From an uncultured Bacteroidales bacterium (GTDB taxonomy: Bacteria; Bacteroidota; Bacteroidia; Bacteroidales; P3): a stretch of 64,000 bases of DNA. The stretch is from positions 17,662 through 81,661 of the forward strand of contig ONGA01000007.1 in NCBI GenBank assembly GCA_900317285.1, in the 5' to 3' direction. Shown piece after piece: positions 1-9,600 of this stretch (positions are counted from its first letter, which is position 1; each line of letters starts with the position of its first letter). A program made the position numbers and the translations under genes. Under the pieces are notes generated by a model. The model was not told where the DNA came from. It saw only the letters and a program-made list of their open reading frames with translations, and did no database searches.

Positions 1-98
1 TAGAGTTTTATAAGCATTTTTTATGTCGCTTTTGAAGTTGCAAAAGTACAAAAAAAAAATAAATTGAAAATAAGGGGCCGAGAATTAGTTTTTTTTCG

Positions 99-106
99 TA
101 TCTTTG
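99..106 (+). promoter_or_regulatory. Possible -7 promoter element (TATCTTTG)
   Basis: The sequence matches the Bacteroidetes housekeeping sigma -7 consensus TAnnTTTG. The expected TTTG about 19 bp upstream is absent (the sequence there is G-rich), so this is a half match. If real, transcription would begin near 111 and give a leader of about 310 nt before the M64 peptidase, or a separate short RNA. Confidence 0.4.
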
Positions 107-254
107 CAGAAGCAAATCAGGAGGAGGGGCGGCATCCTGTAATTGAAATGGCTGTTGATTTACAGGTTCTTATATCAAACAGATTGTAAAAGAATCTCCG
201 AAGAATCCGCATTTTGTCCCGTTTTTTTTATTTTATTGACAATAGATTCCGGAC

Positions 255-354
255 GGTAGGTCTATGGTAGGTCTATGGTACCTCTATTGTAACTCTATGG
301 TAGGTCTATGGATGCTCCTATATCGCTTCTATGTCGCTCCTATGATTGAGGTAT
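255..354 (+). repeat. Tandem array of 11-bp units (locus 1)
   Basis: Nine consecutive units, eight of 11 bp and one of 12 bp (310-321), mostly ending in CTAT; the commonest is GGTAGGTCTAT (255-265, 266-276, 299-309). The same units in the same order, including the 12-bp one, occur in reverse complement at the far end of the window (63937-64000), and a related array lies at 21936-22023. All three lie upstream of a gene for an exported protein and read in the same direction relative to it. Confidence 0.85.
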
Positions 355-419
355 GAAAAAAATGTCGCGCGGGGGAGGGGTGAGGGCAATAAAAGGGGGC
401 GGGTTGCGTTATGTGATGT

Positions 420-1667
420 ATGAAAAATTTTGTCATCAGGATATTTGTGCTTGCCGCAATCGCTGCCGTGGCTTCGCATGGAGCGGAGGCTCAGCAGGTT
501 AGTTTCGGGAAGTATTTCACTGGCGGCACTCTCCGCATCGACTGCCTGCGCGAGGGCAGCGCACAGGGCGACACGGTGTGGGTGGAGCGCTGGGTGGACC
601 GCATGTCGGACTGGCACGGGTCGCGCAAGGAGCTGCTGGACCCGTTCGACAACGGCGACTACCGCGTGGAGATGCGCGACGCCAAGACGGGGAAGACCAT
701 CTATTCGCGCGGCTACAGCAACCTGTTCCGCGAGTATAAGGACACGCCCGAGGGCAAGCGCGGCGTGAAGAAACGTTTCGAGGAGACACACCTGCTGCCG
801 ATGCCGAAGAAGGCTGTGTATATCGCGCTGCAGAAGCGTGACGAAGGGATGCGCCTGAGGGATGCCTCGGTGGTGCTGTTCGACCCCAAGAGCCAGAAGC
901 TTGAGCATAATTTCTTTGTGGGAGAGCGCGTGGATTTGGAAATCAACGGCGACCCGTCGAAGAAGGTGGACGTGGTGATTGTGGCGCAGGGCTATGAGAA
1001 TGCCAGCGACCCGCGTCTGCGCATCGACTATTTCCGGATGAAGGAGATATTGTTCGGCAAGGAGCCTTTTGCGTCGCACCGGCGCGACTTCAACGTCTAT
1101 GGCGTGTGTGGCGACGTGGATGCGGAGTTCAACACTTTCGGCATCGACCGCTACCTGATGACGCAGAGCCTGTGGAAGCTTCACAACCGCATCGGCACGA
1201 CGCCGTGCGACCATATCATCGTGATGGTGAACAGCGACAAGTATGGCGGCGGCGCCATCTATAATTTCTACGCTGTCAGCACGATGCACACGATGGCGGC
1301 GTATGTGCTGCCACACGAGTTCGGCCACTCTTTCGGAGGGTTGGCCGACGAGTATGTGGACGAGGAGCTGAGCTACGGCAGCCTGCATGTGACGCCGTAT
1401 GAGCCGCTGGAGCCCAATATCACGAATCTGAAGAATTTCGACTCGAAGTGGAAGTCGATGCTCGCACCGGGCACGGCGATTCCCACGGAGCCCGATGACC
1501 ATATCCCCGCCACCACGAACGGCCCGCTGGGCGTGTATGAGGGTGCGGGGTATGCCGCCAAGGGTGTCTACCGCCCGACGATGCACTGCATGATGCGCGA
1601 CTATGCGCCGTTCTGCCCCGTGTGCGCCAAGAGGCTGGAGGAGATTTTCGGGATGTATACGAAATAG
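420..1667 (+). CDS. Secreted M64-family metallopeptidase (IgA peptidase M64)
   Basis: This is a zinc metallopeptidase of family M64, whose founding member cleaves IgA; the substrate here is unknown. The 415-residue product opens with a signal peptide (cleavage likely after ...GAEA, about residue 24), so it is exported. The zinc-binding HEFGH lies at 299-303 and continues as SFGGLADEY, matching the M64 pattern HExxHxxxxxxxxEY. The C-terminus carries the cysteine-rich CMMRDYAPFCPVCAKR segment usual in this family. An N-terminal beta-rich domain of about 150 residues precedes the catalytic domain. No T9SS C-terminal domain is evident. The gene is followed 22 bp later by a lipoprotein gene and is probably co-transcribed with it. 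Confidence 0.88.
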   Translation: MKNFVIRIFVLAAIAAVASHGAEAQQVSFGKYFTGGTLRIDCLREGSAQGDTVWVERWVDRMSDWHGSRKELLDPFDNGDYRVEMRDAKTGKTIYSRGYSNLFREYKDTPEGKRGVKKRFEETHLLPMPKKAVYIALQKRDEGMRLRDASVVLFDPKSQKLEHNFFVGERVDLEINGDPSKKVDVVIVAQGYENASDPRLRIDYFRMKEILFGKEPFASHRRDFNVYGVCGDVDAEFNTFGIDRYLMTQSLWKLHNRIGTTPCDHIIVMVNSDKYGGGAIYNFYAVSTMHTMAAYVLPHEFGHSFGGLADEYVDEELSYGSLHVTPYEPLEPNITNLKNFDSKWKSMLAPGTAIPTEPDDHIPATTNGPLGVYEGAGYAAKGVYRPTMHCMMRDYAPFCPVCAKRLEEIFGMYTK

Positions 1668-1689
1668 TTAATTTGGTAAGCGAAAGCAG

Positions 1690-2985
1690 ATGAAGAAGTT
1701 GCTGTATGGTTTGCTGCTGGCGGTTTTCATGCCGTGGTTCTCGGTGGGTTGCGAGAAGGAGGACTTTGCCGACGAGGGCGATGTGCGCCTGACCTTCTCC
1801 GCCGACACGCTGACGTTCGACACGGTGTTCACCACCCTGGGCAGCACGACGCTGCGACTGACGGCGCGCAACGATTCGCGCGACAACCTGAGACTCAGCA
1901 CTGTGACGCTCGCTGGAGGACGTAACAGCCGTTTCCGCCTGAATGTGGACGGCGACACGTCGCTGGTGGCGCGGGATGTGGAGGTGCTTGCAGGCGACAG
2001 TATCTTCATTTTTGTGCAGGTGAATATCAACCCCAACGACAGCACGTCGCCGTTTCTTGTAGAGGACGCCATCGTGTTCAGCAACGGCCAGCGGCTGCCC
2101 CTGACGGCCTATGGCCGCAACGCGGTGTACCATGTGACGCCTGCCGATTCCACATGGCTGCGCATCGGCACGGAGACATGGAACGCCACGCTGCCGCATA
2201 TCGTGGTGGGCAATGTGCTGGTGACGGAAAACCAGACGCTGACCATCGACCCGGGTGCCGAGGTCTATTTTGCCAACGACGCCTGCCTGATTCTTGACTC
2301 GACGGCACGGCTCGTGGCGCGCGGAACTGCCGCTGCCCCCATCCTTTTCACCTCGCTGCGCCACGACGGGTGGTACCGCTTCCTGCCGGGGCAGTGGGGA
2401 CTCATCTGGTTCTACAACTATTCCGTCGGGAACGTGGTGGAACATGCGGTGATAGAGAACGGCATCGGAGGGCTGCGGTGCTACCCGCAGTCGCAGGTGA
2501 CGGTGAAGAATACCGTCATCCGCAATATGTCGGACTGCGCCATTGTGGGGCAGGGTGCCACGGTCACGGGAAACAACCTGCTGGTGTACGACTGCCTGAC
2601 GTCGTTCATCGCGCTGATGGGCGGGAACTACGATTTCCGCCACTGCACCTTTGCCGACTACTGGAGCTACAGCGCCCGCAAGATGGAGAGCGTGGTGCTG
2701 AGCAACTGCATGAATACCGTGGTCAACAACCAGGTGGTCACCGTGGGTGGCGACCTGCTGAAGGCCGACTTCACAGACTGTATCATCTGGGGTACCTATC
2801 AGAAAGAAGTGCTGCTGAGTGAGTTGGAAGGATATGCGATGAACCACAACCTCGCACAGAACCAGAGCTGCATCGTCAAGGGCGGAGCACGGAGCGAAGA
2901 CCCGCTCTTCACCGACCCCCGCAACGACGACTACACGCTGCAGGAGGGCAGCCCGGCGACGGGACTGGGATATCAGTGGCAATGA
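1690..2985 (+). CDS. Lipoprotein with right-handed parallel beta-helix repeats
   Basis: The 431-residue product has a lipoprotein signal peptide with lipobox SVGC, giving Cys21 as the acylation site, so it is probably anchored in the outer membrane. Residues 30-140 look like a beta-sandwich (alternating Thr/Asp/Val-rich strands). From about 170 to 400 short turns repeat (for example VVEHAVIENGIGG, VTVKNTVIRNMSD, FRHCTFADYW) in the pattern of a pectate-lyase-like right-handed beta-helix. This architecture is common among Bacteroidetes surface lipoproteins and is often annotated only as right-handed parallel beta-helix protein. No catalytic residues can be assigned. It sits between the M64 peptidase and ruvA (21 bp before ruvA) and may share their transcript. 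Confidence 0.8.
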   Translation: MKKLLYGLLLAVFMPWFSVGCEKEDFADEGDVRLTFSADTLTFDTVFTTLGSTTLRLTARNDSRDNLRLSTVTLAGGRNSRFRLNVDGDTSLVARDVEVLAGDSIFIFVQVNINPNDSTSPFLVEDAIVFSNGQRLPLTAYGRNAVYHVTPADSTWLRIGTETWNATLPHIVVGNVLVTENQTLTIDPGAEVYFANDACLILDSTARLVARGTAAAPILFTSLRHDGWYRFLPGQWGLIWFYNYSVGNVVEHAVIENGIGGLRCYPQSQVTVKNTVIRNMSDCAIVGQGATVTGNNLLVYDCLTSFIALMGGNYDFRHCTFADYWSYSARKMESVVLSNCMNTVVNNQVVTVGGDLLKADFTDCIIWGTYQKEVLLSELEGYAMNHNLAQNQSCIVKGGARSEDPLFTDPRNDDYTLQEGSPATGLGYQWQ

Positions 2986-3006
2986 CCTTGAAAAAAACAG
3001 AAAACC

Positions 3007-3585
3007 ATGTACGAATATTTTGAAGGAAAGTTGGCAATGCTGGAGCCCACGCAGGCTGTGATAGACTGCGGCGGTGTGGGATACCTGCTGGAAATCACGT
3101 TGAATACCTATGAATCGCTGCGTCGCGTGGAACCCGCACGGGTGAAACTCTACGCCCACCATGTAGTGCGCGAGGACGCACAGCAGCTCTTCGGCTTCTA
3201 CGACCTGTCGGAGCGCGAGATGTTCCGTCTCCTCGTGGGGGTCAACGGCGTGGGCAACCAGACGGCGCGCGTCATGCTGTCGTCGCTTACGGTCGACGAA
3301 TTGCGCACCGCCATCGCCGCACAGGATGTCAAGCGGGTGCAGAAAGTGAAGGGAATAGGTGCGAAGACCGCCCAGCGCATTGTCCTCGAACTGGCCGACA
3401 AGATGGGCGTGGTGGGAACGCAGGGCGTGCAGGGGGTTCAGGTGAACCAGGCGCGCGACGAGGCGATGACGGCGCTGACGATGCTCGGCTTTGCCAAGCC
3501 TGCTGTGGAGAAGCTGCTCATGAGTGGCGACTGGACGGGAATGACCGTCGAGGAGATTATCAAAGAGGGTCTCCGCAGGCTTTAA
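3007..3585 (+). CDS. ruvA: Holliday junction DNA helicase subunit RuvA
   Basis: RuvA binds four-way DNA junctions as a tetramer and loads the RuvB motor for branch migration in recombination repair. The 192-residue length is normal. The N-terminal OB-fold begins MYEYFEGKLA. Two helix-hairpin-helix motifs follow (LLVGVNGVGNQTARVML and VKGIGAKTAQRIVLEL, about residues 75-130). The C-terminal RuvB-binding domain is present (EAMTALTMLGFAKPAVEKL). Placement directly before sprA is a recurring arrangement in Bacteroidetes. The start gives the canonical N-terminus and lies 21 bp after the preceding stop. Confidence 0.97.
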   Translation: MYEYFEGKLAMLEPTQAVIDCGGVGYLLEITLNTYESLRRVEPARVKLYAHHVVREDAQQLFGFYDLSEREMFRLLVGVNGVGNQTARVMLSSLTVDELRTAIAAQDVKRVQKVKGIGAKTAQRIVLELADKMGVVGTQGVQGVQVNQARDEAMTALTMLGFAKPAVEKLLMSGDWTGMTVEEIIKEGLRRL

Positions 3586-3668
3586 TAGCCCATTTTTTAT
3601 AATATTTTATATATTGCGATGCAATAATTGTACCTGTTTGTCGTTTATGGAGGGTTAAACCAAAACAG

Positions 3669-6600
3669 GTGCCCAAAGGGAAGTACATATTAGCATTGCT
3701 GTTTCTGCTGTCGATTCACGCTGCGGTGTGGGGGCAGAGCGACAGTGTTGGATATACCCCCATGGGCTCCGGCTACCAGCCGTCGGCGATGACCACGACG
3801 GTGGAGTACAATCCCGAGACGAAAGATTATGTGAAAGTTACGAAGGTTGGGGATGTTGTCCTCAGCCGCGAGTACATGTCGTTTGAGGAGTACCAGAACT
3901 GGAAGATGGACCAGCTGATGCAGCAGTACTGGACCGAGAAGAGCGAAGGGTCGGTGCTGGACAATGCCGGCGGTGGCCTGCTGAACAAAATCCCGGGCTT
4001 CAACCAGATAAGCCAGAAACTGGATTTCCTCAACGGCAAGCCCTTGTTTAGCATCGATCGCAGCGGTAGCGCCGAGCTGACATTCCAGATTGTCAACAAT
4101 TTCCGCGATGACCCGCAGCGCGACGCCTCTGAGCGCAGCGTGACGACATTCGACTTCGACGAGAAGATACAGGCAAATATCAACGCCAAGATTGGCGACC
4201 TCATCAATATCGACCTTAGCCACAACACGCAGGCCACCTTCGATTTCGAGAACAAGAAGGTGCTGCGCTACGAGGGCAAGGAGGACGACATCCTACAGCT
4301 GCTGGAAGCCGCCGACGTGTCGTTTCCGCTGAATACCAATCTCATCAAGGGCAGCCAGCAATTGTGGGGATTCCATACCAAGTTGAAGTTCGGCAAATTG
4401 AGCATCGACGCGGTGTTTAGCGAGAAGGAGACATCGACGGAGAATATGCAGGTGAAGGGCGGCGCCAGCAGCCACGAGTTCGAGATCCGTGCCGACGAAT
4501 ATGAGGACAACCGCCACTATTTCATTGCGCAGTATTTCTACGACAACTACAACAAGGCGATGAGCACCCTGCCTGTGGTGAACTCAAATGTGCGCATCAT
4601 CCGCATCGAAGTGTGGCGCACCAACGTGGGCGCTGCGGTGACGCAGAACCGCAATATCCTCGCACTGACCGACCTTGGCGAGGGCGTGCCTTCCAACTAC
4701 CGCGTCCATGGGTCGGGTCCGACGCTGCCCCATAACAATGCCAACGACCTGCTCACCTATGTCAACCCCTCTTCCGTCCGCAGCATCAACTCCGTGACCA
4801 GCTACATGCAGGGGCTCGGCATGACGGCAGGCGAGGACTACGAAAAGGTGGAGAGTGCCCGATTGCTGAACAGCAACGAATATACCTTCAATCGCCAGCT
4901 GGGTTTCATCACGCTCAACCAGCCGTTGAGCAACGACCAGGTGCTGGCAGTGGCGTTCCAATACCAGGTGGTCGGCGACACCAACGTGTATCAGGTGGGT
5001 GAACTGACGACCGACGGTGTGAACGACCCCAACACGCTGGTGGTGAAGTTGCTGAAGAGTACCACCATCAACACGCACAGCCCATTGTGGAAGCTGATGA
5101 TGAAGAATGTGTACTTCCTCAAGAGCAGTCAGTTGGGACGCGATAACTTCCGTCTCAATGTGCTGTACGAGAGTCCGGAAGGCGGTGTGGGCGTCGGCTT
5201 CTTTACCGAAGGTCCCAAGCAGGGAATCCCCCTTATCGAACTTTTCGGCATGGACCGCATGGACGCCTCGCAGAGTTATTTCTATTCGGACGGAGTCTTC
5301 GACTGGTTCGACTCGGCAGCCTTCAAAGGGGGCTTGATACAGGCCTCCACGGGACGTGTGTTCTTCCCTTATGTGGAACCCTTCGGTAAGGACCTTCGGG
5401 CAATACTGGGCGACGACGAATTTGCCAATCTTTACTGCTTCGACTCGCTCTACACGATGACGCAGGCGCTGGCGCAGCAGTATGCCGAACGTAACCGGTT
5501 CTACCTTGAGGGATATTACACGAGTGCCGTGAGCGGCGAAATCAGCTTGGGCTACAGCGTCACGCAGGGGTCGGTGTCGGTGACGGCGGGAGGCATACCG
5601 CTGATAGAGAATGTGGACTATACGGTGGACTACACCATGGGCACCGTGCGCATCATCAACGAGAGCATCCTCTCCTCCGGCACGCCCATCAGCGTAAGCA
5701 GCGAGAACAACTCGTTCAGCATGACCACCAAGCGCATGCTGGGTCTGCACCTGAACTATGAAATCCAGAAAGACTTCAATATTGGCGGCACGGTGATGAA
5801 TCTGCACGAGAAGCCGCTGACGATGAAGAATAACCTCGGCGACGAGCCGACGAGCAACACCATCTGGGGCTTGGACCTGAACTACAGCCACGAGGTGCCG
5901 TTCATCACCAAACTGATAGACATGCTGCCCGGCATCGATACCAAGGAGCCGTCGAAGCTGAGTCTGACGGCCGAGTTCGCCCATTTCATTCCCGGTATGG
6001 CGAGCACAGGGTCGAGTGAAGGCAGCGTGAGCTATGTCGACGACTTCGAGGGTGCCGAGAGCAGCATCAGCCTGACGGCACCAAGCCTGTGGTTTTTGGC
6101 GAGCACGCCTCAGGACTACCGCCAGTCGATGCCGATGTTCCCCGAGACCTCGCCTGGCAGCGGACTTGCCTACGGCTACAACCGCGCCAAACTGGCATGG
6201 TATCGCATCAGCAACGACTTCTACTTCAACTCGAACCGTCCGTCGAATATCAGCACCGATGACCTGTCGAAGCCCTATGCCCGCCGCATCTACGAACAGG
6301 AGGTGTTCCCCAACAAGGACCGTGTGGCAGGACAGCCGACCTATATCTACGAGCTGAACCTTGCCTACTATCCCGACGAGAAGGGTCCCTACAACTATGA
6401 CGTGGCACCCACGGCTTTCAGCGCCGGTATCGACGAGCATGGTCGCCTGAACAACCCCGCTAGCCGCTGGGGCGGCATCATGCGCAAGTTGGACTACACC
6501 GACTTCGAGACCCAGAACATCGAGACTATCGAGTTCTGGCTCATGGATCCCTTCATCGAGAACCCTACGCACAGTGGCGGTAAACTGTATATCAACCTCG

Positions 6601-9600
6601 GCGACATCAGCGAGGATATTCTCCGCGACGGTCGCAAGAGCTTCGAGAATGGTCTGCCCACCAGCGCCACGGTGGTCAATGTGGATACCACTATCTGGGG
6701 TCGTGTGCCGACGACGCAGCCCATCGTCAATGCTTTCGACAACGATGCTAGTTCCCGCATGTATCAGGATGTGGGTTACGACGGACTGGGCTCCACCCAT
6801 GGTCTGGAAGACGAGCAGACCTTCTTCGCCAACTACCTGCAGGCCATCGCCGCCCGTTTCGGGATGGGGTCGGAGGCCTATCAGCAGGCCGCCGCCGACC
6901 CGTCGGGCGACGACTTCCGCTATTTCCGCAGCTCCTATTACGACGACAACAACACCAAAATCAACGACCGCTACAAGAGTTTTAACAACCCCGAAGGCAA
7001 TTCGCCCGTCGACGAGGATAGTGACGAAGAGTACATGACCTCCGCCTCGGCCTACCCCAACGTGGAGGATATCAACAGGGACAATACCCTCAGTGAGGCG
7101 GAGAACTACTACCAGTATGTCATCGAACTGGACCCCGCGCACATGGTGATCGGCGAGAACCATATCGTCGACATCCAGGAGGCGCACAACGTGCAACTCG
7201 CCAATGGTGAGACGACTAGCTGCCGCTGGTACCAGTTCCGCATCCCCATCCGAGAGCCGGACCAGAAGGTGGGCAACATCAACGGTTTCCAATCCATCCG
7301 CTTCATGCGTATGTTCCTCAACCAGTTCTCCGAACCGGTGATACTGCGTTTCGCCACCCTCGATCTTGTCTACTCGACTTGGCGCAAATATAGCGAAGAC
7401 CTGCTGCAGCCTGGCGACTACACCTCGGGCTCCGGCGAGAACACCAGTTTCAACATTTCCACCGTCAATATCGAGGAGAACGGTAGCCGCCAGCCAGTGC
7501 CGTATGTGCTGCCTCCGGGAATCGAACGCGAGGAATGGTACTCGTCGAGCAACAGCTACACGCAGCTTAATGAGCAGTCGATAGCTCTGGACGTCGACGG
7601 CCTCACCAGCGGCGATGCCCGTGCTATCTATCGCTCCACGAGCTATGACCTGCGCCATTACGGTCACATGAAGATGTTTGTCCACGCCGAAAAGAAATAC
7701 GCCACCGACGTGATGAACGACGACGACATGGTGCTCTTTGTGCGACTGGGTAGCGACTACACCAACAACTACTACGAGTATGAATTGCCTCTGAAGTTCA
7801 CGCCTTGGAACACCCCCTCAGATGATCCCTATGCCATCTGGCCGACAGACAACAACGTGGATATTGAGCTGCAGAAGTTGGCAGACATCAAGACCAACCG
7901 AAACCGACGCATCCGGTCGGGCGAGAGCGGCTATTCCCCCACGCTGCTCTACAGCGAGATGGTGGATGGAAAGAAATACACCGTCTTGGGTTCTCCGAAC
8001 CTTGGCAAGGTGAAGGTTATCATGGTGGGCGTGCGCAATCCGAAGAAAGAAAGCCTCGGCGACGGCAATAACATGCTGCCGAAGTCGGCTATCGTATGGG
8101 TGAACGAACTGCGCCTGAGCGACTACACCAACAAGGGCGGTTGGGCAGCGATGGCAATGGCACGCACCAACCTCGCCGACCTCGGCAACCTGTCTCTCTA
8201 CGGCTCCTACACCACCGCCAATTTCGGCAACCTCGAAGACCCCCTCATCAAGGAGGAACTGGTGAACACCTTCACCTTCCAGACTACGCTTGACTTGGAA
8301 CTTGGCAAATTCCTCCCCGAGACCTGGGGTCTCCGTATCCCCATGTACTTGGACTTTAACCGCGAGATTGGCAGTCCGGAGTATAACCCCTACAACCCCG
8401 ACGTGCTGCTGAGCGAGGATATCGACACCTACCGCACCAAAGAGGAGCGCGATAGCGTGCGCCACATGACTCAGCGCCGCAAGAGTGCCACCAACCTCAC
8501 TTTTGCCAATGTAAGGAAAGACCGCGTGGGCAAGTCGGCGCTGAAGCAGCATTTCTATGACATCGAGAATTTCTCGTTCTCCTACGCCTATAGCCGGGAA
8601 CGCATGAGCGACGAGGAGACTGAACACTACAACAAAGACCAGCACCGTGGCGGTTTCGCCTACAGTTATGCCCCCAAGGCGGAGCCTGTGACCCCCTTCA
8701 GCAAGGTGAAACTGTTCCAGGGGAAGGCTTGGAAGATTTTCAAGGAGTTCAACTTCTACTACAAGCCGAAGAATCTGAGCTTCTCCACCGAAATATATCG
8801 TGATTTCGAAGAGACCCTGCTGCGCAACAAGAGTGCCGCGCTGGTCATTCTAAAGCCCACCTATTTCAAGCAGTTTACGTGGCAGCGCACCTACGGGTTG
8901 CAGTACGACTTGATGCGCACCTTCCACATCCAGTATTCTGCCAATGCCAATGCGCGCATCGAAGAACCCATTGGGCGCATCCAGACGGCATCGGCGGCCG
9001 ACTCCATCTGGCGTTCCATCGCCGCGGGCGGCACCATGCAGAATTTCCAGCAGCAGATTACTGTCAGCTACGAGCTGCCTGTCAACAAACTGCCTTATCT
9101 CGACTTCCTCCGCATGCCGTTGAGCTACCGCACCAACTACAACTATCAGGGTACTACGCAGGCATTGCAGTCGATGGGAAGCACGTTGCAGAACTCCGCC
9201 AACTTCACGGCTTCCGCCAATGCCAATTTCCAGAATTTCTACAATAAGTTCAAACTCCTCAAGGACGCTAACGCCCAGAAAAATACCAAAAAGCCGCAGG
9301 CTCCCAAGAAGAAGTCAAAGCGGTTGGAGAAGATGAGCATACAGGACTCGCTGGCGGTGGCCGACAGCATGCGTCGTGAGAAGCGTAAGGAAATGCTCAA
9401 AGATGTCGCCTACTTTGGTCTCCGCCTCCTCACGGGCTGGAAAGACCTCAGTATCCAGTCCAACACCACCTGGGGCTCACGGCTGCCTGGTTACATGGGT
9501 GAGCCTCATTTCTTGGGACTCGACTCCCGCAATGGTTGGACTCCGGGATTGGGTTATGTGCTCGGCTATGACATGGATGTGGCGGAAGACCTTCTGCGGC

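Larger units (their letters stand above)
1..419. other. Upstream region with promoters, possible small RNA or leader, and repeats
   Basis: No convincing gene is visible here. A minus-strand match to the Bacteroidetes -7 element (TACTTTTG, read from 48 to 41) may serve a gene lying off the left edge. A plus-strand match (TATCTTTG, 99-106) has no good TTTG partner 19-21 bp upstream. Between about 112 and 240 there is a possible hairpin, CCTGTAA (136-142) with TTACAGG (160-166), and a T-rich stretch at 220-235. A 13-codon open frame starting at 147 is too short to support. From 255 to 354 lies a tandem repeat array that is listed separately. The M64 peptidase gene starts at 420. Confidence 0.5.

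Noticed and set aside
147-188. A 13-codon leader peptide beginning ATGGCTGTTGAT
   Set aside because: It is too short, has no conserved feature and lies in an area of uncertain transcription.
1420-3162. A 580-codon minus-strand open frame across three plus-strand genes
   Set aside because: It covers the ends of well-supported genes in the opposite strand and has no recognisable motif.
4584-7685. A 1033-codon minus-strand open frame within sprA
   Set aside because: It is a shadow of sprA's codon bias, with no domain, start context or promoter.
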